From contig NZ_JBFMVT010000002.1 in assembly GCF_040786275.1 (NCBI RefSeq), forward strand, positions 992,001 to 1,056,000: DNA of 64,000 nucleotides, written 5' to 3'. The position numbers and the translations under genes were made by a program. This document shows, piece by piece, positions 42,564 to 50,722 of this stretch. The notes below the pieces were generated by a model, which saw only the letters and a list, made by a program, of their open reading frames with translations, was not told the DNA's origin and did no database searches. Positions within the stretch are counted from its first letter, which is position 1. Each line of letters begins with the position of its first letter. The DNA is from Buttiauxella gaviniae. GTDB lineage: Bacteria; Pseudomonadota; Gammaproteobacteria; Enterobacterales; Enterobacteriaceae.

Positions 42564-43467
42564 CGCTTTGGTTAGCAAAATCTCATGCGTGGCTTTTCTG
42601 CTGATGTTTTTGGCAAGTACGCCGTGCCTGGCGCACGGTACACACAGCAAAAAAACCCTTGAGAAAATAGCCGAAACCAAGACCATTACCCTCGGCTACC
42701 AGGATGATGCTTTCCCGTTTTCCTATGTAGAAGCCCAACAACCGGCCGGTTATTCCATCGATATTTGCAAGAAAGTCGTGGATGCGATTAAAACTAAACT
42801 GAAGGTCAAAGACCTTAAAGTTCGCTGGATCAAAAGCAGCACTGCCTCTCAGTTTGTTTTAATCAAAAATCATGTCGCCGATATGATGTGCATTCCTGCA
42901 TTTTATTCAGACCTGCGCCATCAAAAAGCCGAGTTCTCCCTGCCCTACTTCTTCTCCAGTACACGTTTTATCACGCGCAAAAATAACAATATCGACACCA
43001 TCGAAGATTTGGCCGGGCACAGTGTATTAGTCAAAAGCGGTACGCTTTATGTTGAGCAAGTCCATAACATTAATAAAAAGGACGATCTCAATTTAAATAT
43101 CGAGCTCGATAACAATAACAAATCGGCATTCGAAGAAGTCCAGGCCGGTGAATTACCCGCGTTGATTTCCAGCGCAGCTATTCTGCGAGGCATGGCGGTA
43201 CTTTCACCCAAGCCCGATGAACTGGAAATTTCTAAAGATGCGTTAAGCCCGCCGATTCCGGCAGGTTTTTTACTCCCGCTTGAAGACAGCGAATTTAAAA
43301 GTTTCCTTGATGTGACGATGCAGGCGATTCTCACCAGCAAAGATTTCGTGGCGCTTTACCAGCGGTGGTTCCAGTCTCCGATCCCGCCGAAAGCCGTTAA
43401 TCTTAATCTTCCTATGTCGGCGAGTCTCAAAGCACTGATTACATCTACATCGAATTATGCGTACTAA
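42553..43467 (+). CDS. Orphan periplasmic solute-binding protein 1 (amino-acid type)
   Basis: 304 residues from the ATG at 42553, overlapping the GGDEF-EAL gene by 11 bases. Signal peptide (KISCVAFLLMFLASTPCLA) then a family 3 solute-binding fold (TITLGYQDDAFPFSYVEAQQPAGYSIDICKKVVDAI, VADMMCIPAFYSDLRHQKAEFSLPYF, IEDLAGHSVLVKSGTLYVEQV). Such proteins bind amino acids for ABC importers, but no permease or ATPase is nearby. In this operon it is more likely a sensory binding protein that reports a ligand to a membrane partner. A Cys pair (about 70 and 117) may form a disulphide. Confidence 0.82.
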   Translation: MLRNALVSKISCVAFLLMFLASTPCLAHGTHSKKTLEKIAETKTITLGYQDDAFPFSYVEAQQPAGYSIDICKKVVDAIKTKLKVKDLKVRWIKSSTASQFVLIKNHVADMMCIPAFYSDLRHQKAEFSLPYFFSSTRFITRKNNNIDTIEDLAGHSVLVKSGTLYVEQVHNINKKDDLNLNIELDNNNKSAFEEVQAGELPALISSAAILRGMAVLSPKPDELEISKDALSPPIPAGFLLPLEDSEFKSFLDVTMQAILTSKDFVALYQRWFQSPIPPKAVNLNLPMSASLKALITSTSNYAY

Positions 43468-44329
43468 GATGAAAAAGTCATTTAACTGCAAAATCATGCT
43501 TTTATTCAGGTCGTTGGCGCTGTTATCCCTGATTATGATGTCGTACTCGCTGCGCGCCACGCCGGTTTCGCCGACGTTTGAACACATTAAATCAAGCGGT
43601 ACCTTAAACATTGGTTATCGCCAGCTCGATCCCTTTTCCTATAAAGATCAGGATGGCAAAATCACCGGTTACACCATCACCGTGTGTAACATGATTGCTG
43701 AAGAGCTACGCCTGACGCTCGGCTTAAAAAAACTGGCGATTCATTATATTCCGGTTATTTTTTCCCAGCGGATCAATGCGCTAAACAGCAATAAAATCGA
43801 TATGGACTGTAGCGTTAATACCGATGCGCCCGAAAGAAAAAACAGCGTCTCTTTCTCAATCGACTATTATGTCGCCAATATGCGCGTCATTTCTCTGCGT
43901 AAAAATAATATTCAAACGCTTAATGATTTAAAGGGCCATGCCGTGAGCGTGCCGCGCGGTTCTAAAGATTTGTTAGAGGTGAATAAAGTTAATCGTGAGA
44001 AACATCTCAACCTTTCGATTGTGACTTCAGATACAGTGCAGGATGCCTTTGATATGATGGTTCAGCACCGTACCGCCGCCATTTTGTTAGATGATATTCT
44101 GGCTTACCCCATGATAAACCGCAGTCCTCATCCTGAAGGTTTCACCGTTTCCAAAGAAGTGGTGGGTGAGAAAATGAAATATGCGATTATGATGAGAAAA
44201 CAGGACCCGCTATTTGTCGCTTTTATCAACAAAACGCTTGAGAATATCTTTGAGTCGCCAGTAAATACTCAAATGACAAACAAGTGGTTGGGACAGAAGA
44301 TCGCGGTAAAAAAGATGCATAACAACTAA
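43457..44329 (+). CDS. Orphan periplasmic solute-binding protein 2 (amino-acid type)
   Basis: 290 residues; ATG at 43457 overlapping the previous gene by 11 bases (an in-frame ATG at 43469 is possible). Signal peptide about 1-34 (IMLLFRSLALLSLIMMSYSLRA), then family 3 solute-binding domain (TLNIGYRQLDPFSYKDQDGKITGYTITVCNMIAEEL, IDMDCSVNTDAPERKNSVSFSIDYY, LNDLKGHAVSVPRGSKDLL, AAILLDDILAYPM). Paralogue of the preceding protein, diverged. No transport genes occur in the operon, pointing to a signalling role next to LapG/LapD. Confidence 0.82.
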   Translation: MRTKMKKSFNCKIMLLFRSLALLSLIMMSYSLRATPVSPTFEHIKSSGTLNIGYRQLDPFSYKDQDGKITGYTITVCNMIAEELRLTLGLKKLAIHYIPVIFSQRINALNSNKIDMDCSVNTDAPERKNSVSFSIDYYVANMRVISLRKNNIQTLNDLKGHAVSVPRGSKDLLEVNKVNREKHLNLSIVTSDTVQDAFDMMVQHRTAAILLDDILAYPMINRSPHPEGFTVSKEVVGEKMKYAIMMRKQDPLFVAFINKTLENIFESPVNTQMTNKWLGQKIAVKKMHNN

Positions 44330-44352
44330 ATAACGCTTCTTATCAATCGGAC

Positions 44353-45057
44353 GTGTCATTGAACCCTGTAAGCAAATTTTTGCAAACCCGATTATCCCGG
44401 TGCCTCATTGTTTCTGGCGTGCTGATATTACTCCTGGCGGGGAGTTCATTACGTGCGGCCTGGGACTTCACCACCATTCAACAACGGGCCGATGCGCTTT
44501 ATGGCCCTGCAAGTCGCGACGGCGAAAACCGGATCAATGACTGGCAGCAACTGTTACTCCAACAGCGCAATCAAAGTGAAAACGCACAATTAAACGCGGT
44601 AAACCGCTTTTTTAACCAAAAGCTGCACTATCGCGAAGATATTGATATCTGGAATGCGGTTGATTACTGGGCAACACCGATAGAGTCGCTGCGAAAAGGG
44701 GAGGCAGATTGTGAAGATTACGCAATCGCCAAATATTTCACACTACGTCAATTAGGTGTTTCAGGAGAAAAGCTGCGTATTACCTACGTTAAAGCCTTAC
44801 GCCTTAACCGGGCGCATATGGTATTAACCTGGTATGCAACACCCGACGCCATTCCTATTGTACTGGACAGTTTGACAGACAGTCTCTCGCCTGCAACGCA
44901 GCGCTCTGACTTAATGCCTGTTTACTCCTTTAACGATAGCGGTCTGTGGTTGCCAGGAAGTCAGAATAATAAACGTGTCGGGGATAGTAAGCGCCTTTCT
45001 CGCTGGCAGGATGTATTGAAAAAAATGCGGGAAGAAGGTTTCCCGATTGATGAATAG
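44353..45057 (+). CDS. lapG: LapG-type periplasmic cysteine protease
   Basis: 234 residues, GTG start at 44353. N-terminal signal/anchor (about 17-36) and a bacterial transglutaminase-like cysteine protease domain. Catalytic triad Cys120 (GEADCEDYAIAKY), His155 (NRAHMVLTW) and Asp172 (IVLDSLTD). The His-Asp spacing (17) equals that of P. fluorescens LapG (172/189), and the Cys-flanking DCED carries the acidic calcium-ligand residues. LapG cuts the N-terminal retention module of LapA-type adhesins, releasing them. LapD follows 9 bases later; the likely substrate is the giant adhesin at 58392-64000, whose N-terminal cleavage site is outside the window. Confidence 0.93.
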   Translation: MSLNPVSKFLQTRLSRCLIVSGVLILLLAGSSLRAAWDFTTIQQRADALYGPASRDGENRINDWQQLLLQQRNQSENAQLNAVNRFFNQKLHYREDIDIWNAVDYWATPIESLRKGEADCEDYAIAKYFTLRQLGVSGEKLRITYVKALRLNRAHMVLTWYATPDAIPIVLDSLTDSLSPATQRSDLMPVYSFNDSGLWLPGSQNNKRVGDSKRLSRWQDVLKKMREEGFPIDE

Positions 45058-45066
45058 GATAAGCCT

Positions 45067-47004
45067 GTGTCTCTTTTCAAACAGCTTCTTATAGCTATCT
45101 TTCTTTTTATGCTGATCATTTTCAGCGGTAGTTTTATTGTTAATCTCGAAAGTTCTCGCGAGCAATACAATAACCAGCTTCTTTCTCATGCGCAGGATGC
45201 GGCAACCGCATTGGGCTTGTCGTTAACGCCGCATGTTGACGATCCGGCGATGATTGAGCTGATGGTCAGCTCTATTTTTGATAGCGGTTATTACGACGCG
45301 ATTCGCGTGATCGATCAGTCCAACGGCAAAACGATTCTTGAGCGCACCGCCGCCTCCGCTATTCCTGAAGTGCCTCACTGGTTTGTAAAACTGGTGAATG
45401 TCTCCCCGCAGGCCGGTGAAGCGACGATTATGCGTGGCTGGCAGCAGGCGGCGCGGGTTGAAGTCGTCAGTAATCCGGTCTTTGCGATTAAGCGCTTATG
45501 GGAAAGCACCCTGGCAAATCTGCTATGGATGATGGCCTGTGGGGTAATCTGTATTCTGGCAGGTGCCTTACTGTTACGCCGTCAGCTTCGTCCGCTCAAT
45601 TATATGGTGAAGCAGTCCCAGGCCATTACGCGCCGTGAATATCTGACCCAAATGGACTTGCCGAAAACCCCTGAGCTGCGCCGCGTGGTTGAAGCCATGA
45701 ACCTGATGGTCACCAAGCTGAAATCGCTGTTTGAAGACCAGGCCGAGCACAGTGAACGCCTCCACAACGAAGCTTATCTCGACAGCCAGACCGGGATTGC
45801 TAACCGCCGCGCCTTCGATTTGCAGATGCAGACTCGCCTGAGCGATGAAGAAACCGCGCCGGGCTATTTGCTGTTGCTACGTATTCAGGATTTGGGTGGT
45901 TTGAACCAACGCTTTGGCGGCCCGCATACCGATAACCTGTTAAAACACGTCGCCGACATGATGACCGTGGCGAAAAATCAGTATGCCAGCGCCGACAGCA
46001 TCGTGGCCCGTATTCGCGGGGGCGAGTTCGCCCTGCTCTGCCCGGGTGTGACGCACAACGAAATGTTGAATCTGCAACACTCCCTGACCCAGCAGCTTTC
46101 CGCGTTTTACGCCACCGGCATGTCCGACATTAACCCTGTCGCACACACCGGCATGGTTCCGTTTAGCTCCGGCGATGCTCCGCACGCGCTTATCGTTCAG
46201 GCGGACCGCGCCTTGATGGAAGCAGAAACGCGTACCACACACCAAACTAACGATGTGCCCGTGCCTGACAGCGCTGCGGCAGAAGACCAGCATCTGTGGT
46301 TTAACCGTCTTGAGAACGCGCTGAATAAAGAGCTGTTCCAGCTATTCTTCCAGCCGGTCGTGGACTGTAAAAATCCGCAAAAAATCATTCATTACAAAGT
46401 ACTGTCGCGCATCGTTGATGAAGACGGGAACAGCATTACGGCGGGCCGTTTCTTGCCGTGGATTCACCGATTTGGCTGGAGCCATCGCCTCGATCAGGTG
46501 ATGTTGAGCCTGACGCTGAAACAGTTGAAAACCTATTCAGGTTCGTTGGCGCTCAGTTTGTCTGGTCATTCGCTTGCCAATGAAGTGACCATTAAGCAGT
46601 TGCTTACTCCATTGAAAATGCACCCGCAGCTCGCCAGCCGGTTAATTCTGGAGCTGGATGAGAATCAACTGCCAGAGCCAGAACAGATGGAAGTGTTTGT
46701 TAAATCGCTCAATCAGTATGGCTGTCGCCTGGGTCTGCAACACTTCGGTAGCCGCTTCGATATGATCGGCCACTTCTCGCAGTGGGGTCTGGCTTACCTG
46801 AAAATCGACTCCAGCTATATCCGCCATATTGATGTCGAAAATGATAAGCGTCTATTTATCGATGTGCTGCATAACGCCACCAACAACATTGATTTGCCGT
46901 TGATCGCCGAACGCGTTGAAACCGAAGGTGAATTGCGCGTTCTGCAGGAAGTGGGAATTTATGGGGCGATGGGTCAGTTGTTGGGTGAACCTGCGCCGTT
47001 TTGA
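45067..47004 (+). CDS. lapD: LapD-type c-di-GMP receptor controlling LapG
   Basis: 645 residues, GTG start. TM1 about 5-26; periplasmic output domain with Trp125 in MRGWQQAARV, at the position of the LapG-capturing Trp125 of P. fluorescens LapD; TM2 about 150-170; HAMP; degenerate GGDEF (RIRGGEFALL) and degenerate EAL (KVLSRI in place of EAL, LQHFGSRFD in place of DDFGTG). Loss of both catalytic motifs is as expected for a receptor. When c-di-GMP binds the EAL pocket, the periplasmic domain holds LapG and the adhesin stays on the surface. Last gene of the operon. Confidence 0.94.
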   Translation: MSLFKQLLIAIFLFMLIIFSGSFIVNLESSREQYNNQLLSHAQDAATALGLSLTPHVDDPAMIELMVSSIFDSGYYDAIRVIDQSNGKTILERTAASAIPEVPHWFVKLVNVSPQAGEATIMRGWQQAARVEVVSNPVFAIKRLWESTLANLLWMMACGVICILAGALLLRRQLRPLNYMVKQSQAITRREYLTQMDLPKTPELRRVVEAMNLMVTKLKSLFEDQAEHSERLHNEAYLDSQTGIANRRAFDLQMQTRLSDEETAPGYLLLLRIQDLGGLNQRFGGPHTDNLLKHVADMMTVAKNQYASADSIVARIRGGEFALLCPGVTHNEMLNLQHSLTQQLSAFYATGMSDINPVAHTGMVPFSSGDAPHALIVQADRALMEAETRTTHQTNDVPVPDSAAAEDQHLWFNRLENALNKELFQLFFQPVVDCKNPQKIIHYKVLSRIVDEDGNSITAGRFLPWIHRFGWSHRLDQVMLSLTLKQLKTYSGSLALSLSGHSLANEVTIKQLLTPLKMHPQLASRLILELDENQLPEPEQMEVFVKSLNQYGCRLGLQHFGSRFDMIGHFSQWGLAYLKIDSSYIRHIDVENDKRLFIDVLHNATNNIDLPLIAERVETEGELRVLQEVGIYGAMGQLLGEPAPF

Positions 47005-47030
47005 TGTGAGAAGTTTTGATTCAACTGAAA

Positions 47031-47116
47031 TGACCCCCTCCCAGCCTCCCCCTTTCCAGGGGGAGGAGTAGAACCAAGCTCCCTCCCCTTGTCAGGGGAG
47101 GGCTGGAGTGGGGTCA
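47031..47116. repeat. Complex inverted repeat after lapD
   Basis: About 86 bases with outer arms TGACCCCCTCCCAGCC / GGGCTGGAGTGGGGTCA and inner arms CCTCCCC / GGGGAGG (further CTCCCTCCCC / GGGGAGGG). GC-rich, unlike its AT-rich surroundings; resembles dispersed C-rich intergenic repeats of enterobacteria. It may fold into a large structure and end the lapD transcript. The rest of 47005-47432 shows no gene. Confidence 0.7.
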
Positions 47117-47432
47117 ATTTCTTACCACAGCACCACCCGACACATACCCTCAGGAATAATTTTTCCGCAAAAATCATTTATATTTATGACGCTAATATAT
47201 AAACTCTCTCGATATTATTATTTGTATGATTCCATACAAACATGGGTTTTCCTCATTTAGCTGAAAGTAAAAATGACTTCCTGCCAGACAAAAATGACAT
47301 GTAATTTTTATGACTGAGTCACAGAGTCTATAATTAGAAAGTCAATGCGCCATATTTTTATAGTAAAAAAAACCACTTAATATAATCTTGATATTCAGAC
47401 AACCCCTATTAATGGATCTGGATATAAATACT

Positions 47433-47867
47433 ATGGCTATTTTTCGCATTGATAATAAATACGTGTTTAATGATTCGACCAAAGAAATAAAGAAACTGTA
47501 TAGCAATAAAAAGTTAAAGCTCACCTTTATGCGCGCGCAATGCCTGTCTTATATACTTTCGCATGCGGAAGATGAAATCATTTCTAAGCATAGTGTATCG
47601 CAGGTGCTTTGGGGTGAAAAAAGCCCTTTCACCAGTGATGCCAGCCTGACACAGGCCTTATATTTAATCAGGCGGGATCTTAAAACAATTGGCATCGATG
47701 ACTTATTTCTGACCGTTCCAAAGTTGGGGGTTGCAGTCAATAAAGAGTCCTTAATTGAAGTTCTCTGCGACAAGCCAGGTAAAACCCGGTTCAAAAAAAC
47801 CCTATCTTATATTATTTTTATTGCTGTTTTTATGCTGATGACCGCAGGACTTGCTGTGTTTACTTAG
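47433..47867 (+). CDS. CadC-like winged-helix regulator with C-terminal membrane anchor
   Basis: 144 residues from the ATG at 47433 (MAIFRIDNKYVF). Longer in-frame starts at 47388 (TTG) and 47412 exist. Residues about 15-105 form an OmpR/PhoB-type winged helix (LTFMRAQCLSYILSHAEDEIISKHSVSQVLWG, SLTQALYLIRRDLKTIG, TVPKLGVAV); a single membrane helix (about 122-142: SYIIFIAVFMLMTAGLAVFT) ends the protein. It is ToxR/CadC-like but without a periplasmic sensor, so a partner may supply sensing. It precedes the Rhs region and may regulate it; this is inferred from position only. Confidence 0.75.
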   Translation: MAIFRIDNKYVFNDSTKEIKKLYSNKKLKLTFMRAQCLSYILSHAEDEIISKHSVSQVLWGEKSPFTSDASLTQALYLIRRDLKTIGIDDLFLTVPKLGVAVNKESLIEVLCDKPGKTRFKKTLSYIIFIAVFMLMTAGLAVFT

Positions 47868-48134
47868 ATACCGCCTCATATTGATAGCATTTCAGGCAAC
47901 GAATTGGAAAAAATGTTTTTTGTGATGCTCAATAGCACACGGGGTAATCGTCATTAAGAATTAGCAAAAGCGAAGCTTTTGTTTATGGCTGATTAAATAT
48001 ACATGCCAATATATCAAACTCATTAGCATTACCGATTCCCATTGGGAGTTATAACAGAAGTTGAATGTCTTATTGGTTTTCATAACCCATTTTTTCTAAT
48101 TATACTGCTATTATTTTGTATAATGAGGTAAGAA

Positions 48135-49040
48135 ATGACTGGCAGCAAAACAAAAGAGTTTGATTATAATTTGATCAAAACAATGAACGAAGTCATCGTC
48201 TCAGGAAACTTGTCCAGGGCCGCGACTAATCTCAATATTTCCGTTTCTGCCGTGAGCTCATCGCTTAAAAAATTAAGGCAACATTTTGGTGGCGATCTGT
48301 TCTACCGCACGGTAAATGGCCTTAAACCCACCAGTGCAGCACTTGAGATCCATCATTCCTTTTCAAAGGCAATTTTCATTATTGAGAATGTGGTCAGAAA
48401 TAAAGAAGTGATGCACCCGGGAAATTCAACGCTGAAGGTAATATGTCCGGATATTCTGGAACCTTACTTTATTATTGAAAAAAATGAAAATATTGAATTC
48501 TCAAGTTATGGTAACAGCGACCATGATGACGTGATTCAACGTTTTTTGCATAAGAATATTGATATCCTCGTCAGTAATACGTTTTTGCATCATGAAAAGG
48601 TGGTGACTAAAAAATTGACCGTGCTGGATGATTTTGTGGTGGTTTGTAGCGCACACAGTATGCTGACCACTCAACAGGCATTTACGTTAACGCACTATTT
48701 CACCTATCCTCACGCCTGCTATTGCCATCCGCTTCTAGGGCCTGCGAAAACGCCTTTCGGCGGCCAGATTTATATCGACACTCCTTTCCCTGGCAAAATC
48801 AGAACGGCCTATATTTCATCAACCATTAACGGGCTGATTAATGCACTGGAGCACAGTGATATGCTGGCGATCTTACCGCGGAAAATCGCACATTATTTTA
48901 TTCATCATCGCCAGTATCATCTTGCTGAATTTGAGTTACCTGCCGAAATAAAGATTATTTGTCCTCCGCTATATGTTAACTATCTACTCGACGAGACGAG
49001 AGATAAACCGATTAGCGAAATCATCAAGTGGAATATCTAG
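48135..49040 (+). CDS. LysR-family transcriptional regulator (unassigned)
   Basis: 301 residues, ribosome site GAGGTAAGAA. N-terminal LysR helix-turn-helix (IKTMNEVIVSGNLSRAATNLNISVSAVSSSLKKLRQHFGGDLFYRTVNGLKPT) and a diverged effector domain (about 95-295). AT-rich codon use, unlike the flanking core genes. Sits between the CadC-like regulator and the Rhs cluster; target and effector unknown. The gap 47868-48134 contains nothing recognisable. Confidence 0.85.
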   Translation: MTGSKTKEFDYNLIKTMNEVIVSGNLSRAATNLNISVSAVSSSLKKLRQHFGGDLFYRTVNGLKPTSAALEIHHSFSKAIFIIENVVRNKEVMHPGNSTLKVICPDILEPYFIIEKNENIEFSSYGNSDHDDVIQRFLHKNIDILVSNTFLHHEKVVTKKLTVLDDFVVVCSAHSMLTTQQAFTLTHYFTYPHACYCHPLLGPAKTPFGGQIYIDTPFPGKIRTAYISSTINGLINALEHSDMLAILPRKIAHYFIHHRQYHLAEFELPAEIKIICPPLYVNYLLDETRDKPISEIIKWNI

Positions 49041-49122
49041 CCTCATAAACCTATATTTAATAATTAATCTCTTCATTCATGTTAATCAAGAAAACTGACT
49101 AACATTTAAACTCGCCATTTTA

Positions 49123-49167
49123 ATATGACATACCAGCAGCGTATTTCACGCTTCAGGTATGTCATAT
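49123..49167. terminator. 12-bp perfect hairpin between LysR and holin-like genes
   Basis: Arms ATATGACATACC and GGTATGTCATAT are perfectly complementary; the 21-base loop itself contains AGCG/CGCT. It lies between convergent genes, so a bidirectional terminator is likely, although T-runs are interrupted. Confidence 0.55.
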
Positions 49168-49215
49168 CTTATTTAGAAATAATGATATTTCAGGATCGTC
49201 AATATTGTAGGGGAA

Positions 49216-49551
49216 CTATCTATTTCTTGGCGGAGTGTTTTCAACCCAGTCAGCAAGTTTCTTTCCTAAAACATTCAGAATGGGTCCAGAAAAAACGCCT
49301 CCTAACCCGGCAAGAATCAATACTCTATTATCATTGATACTTCTGTTGATAAGAATAATACTCAGCATCGCTCCGCAGAAGCAGGAAACGATTATCTGCA
49401 TAATACAGTTAATAATATCCTGCATGAAACTGTAGTTTACTCTCAGCATGATGTACCGAACAATGCCCCCCCAGGCTGACATCAGTAAAATGGAAAATAT
49501 TATTTCATGATTCATCAACAATATATTATTGGCACCTTCTGTTACGCTCAT
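49216..49551 (-). CDS. Small holin-like membrane protein
   Basis: 111 residues with ribosome site AAGGAA. Three hydrophobic segments (about 17-37, 45-66 and 76-95) and a charged tail; MSAWGGIVRYIM followed by a membrane pair resembles phage HP1/lambda-type holins. It ends the minus-strand Rhs gene cluster, 75 bases after the second Rhs-core gene. Holins near Tc/Rhs toxins can aid release, but an immunity role is an equally possible reading. No endolysin is nearby. Confidence 0.5.
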   Translation of the reverse strand: MSVTEGANNILLMNHEIIFSILLMSAWGGIVRYIMLRVNYSFMQDIINCIMQIIVSCFCGAMLSIILINRSINDNRVLILAGLGGVFSGPILNVLGKKLADWVENTPPRNR

Positions 49552-49626
49552 TCTGTATTTCCTTATGAGTGATTAAAGTGCGGGGAAAGAGAGTTCGGCT
49601 TTCAATAGTGAAAGCCGATGTGAAAA

Positions 49627-50646
49627 TTACTGAATGAAATCCATAGCATCATAAAGGGCGCGTTGCCAAATTGGGAATTTTGCCCGGTCAAAAAGAGGTA
49701 AGAACAGAGTGCCCCCGGCCAGATTAATTGCAGAACCGGCAGCGGTCACGCCAGCATTCTTGTATTCACCGGCCCTGAGCGACGTCAGTGCATCCCGCGC
49801 AAATACCCTAAATTCACGAAGTGAGGCAGCAGATTCCGTTCGTCCACCGGTATTAACGAGTCGGATATTTTCAGAAATGCTCTCAAAAGCAGATTCACTC
49901 AATCCGATTTTAGCGTTTTTCAATATCTGATTAACGGTGCTGACGCCCTGAATATAAATTGAATCACCATGGTAATTATCCGGTATACAGGCGGCTAAAA
50001 TATCTCTGCGTGCAAGATCTGGATTATCTACAGCCACGATACTGCGTTTCGGCACAATATCCTGAGAAGTGGACGCAGCTTCCATTTTAGGCAACGCCAG
50101 GTTATCTGCGGCACTCGTTTCCGATGCCACCTCATCGACATGACGAAGTGCAGAAACTTTATTCCTTTTAAGCATTTCTTCTGGAGCCTGGACTGCATCG
50201 GCGGTAGCCGATTGCGCTTCCATTGCGCCGATATTTCGTCCTTTACCGTGAGTAACTTTTGGTGTGCTGCCAATTTCCTGAACGGTATCAAAAACCGTAT
50301 CAATCGCAGTGAGTACTTTCTTAAACAATGCGTGGCCGCTCGGGTCAACATTATTTACAGGGTCGCCTTCACAATAGACATAAGCATTGATGCCCCCTTC
50401 TCCAAAAGGGCTAAAGCTATCGGGACAGGTAAAGCGCATTAATACCGGACTGTAAGCACGATAACCATTACCTAAATGCGTCGTTCCGGTTGTTGGATCG
50501 CGGCGTTCGCCGTTAAAACCCAGCAGATTAGCTTGCAGATTATTGGTCCCACCACAGGCACCGTAACTGAAAGTTTGTGATACTTTTCCATTTAAATTTA
50601 GCAGAGTGCTACCGGTTGAGCCGGAGCCAATAAGTTGTAATGACAT
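49627..50646 (-). CDS. Short Rhs-core protein with variable C-terminal domain (tip 2)
   Basis: 339 residues, ribosome site AAAGGAA. Residues about 30-108 are the Rhs-associated core (LLGFNGERRDPTTGTTHLGNGYRAY, MRFTCPDSFSPFGEGGINAYVYCEGDPVNNVDPSGH), ending with the DPxG motif where Rhs tips are self-cleaved. The remaining ~230 residues form an unknown domain, presumably the toxic or effector part (KKVLTAIDTVFDTVQ, ALTSLRAGEYKNAGVTAAGSAINLAGGTLFLPLFDRAKF). It lacks the large Rhs repeat shell, which is a separate gene at 52014-55805. No toxin family is recognised. Confidence 0.8.
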   Translation of the reverse strand: MSLQLIGSGSTGSTLLNLNGKVSQTFSYGACGGTNNLQANLLGFNGERRDPTTGTTHLGNGYRAYSPVLMRFTCPDSFSPFGEGGINAYVYCEGDPVNNVDPSGHALFKKVLTAIDTVFDTVQEIGSTPKVTHGKGRNIGAMEAQSATADAVQAPEEMLKRNKVSALRHVDEVASETSAADNLALPKMEAASTSQDIVPKRSIVAVDNPDLARRDILAACIPDNYHGDSIYIQGVSTVNQILKNAKIGLSESAFESISENIRLVNTGGRTESAASLREFRVFARDALTSLRAGEYKNAGVTAAGSAINLAGGTLFLPLFDRAKFPIWQRALYDAMDFIQ

Positions 50647-50722
50647 TTTGATATTCCTTTAAAAATGAACGATTAAATATTACGCGGGTTAAACCGACGT
50701 AATGCCCTCTCTGGGAAACAGG

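Noticed and set aside
42553-44329. Complete amino-acid ABC transporter
   Set aside because: Only two binding proteins are present; there is no permease or ATPase in the operon.
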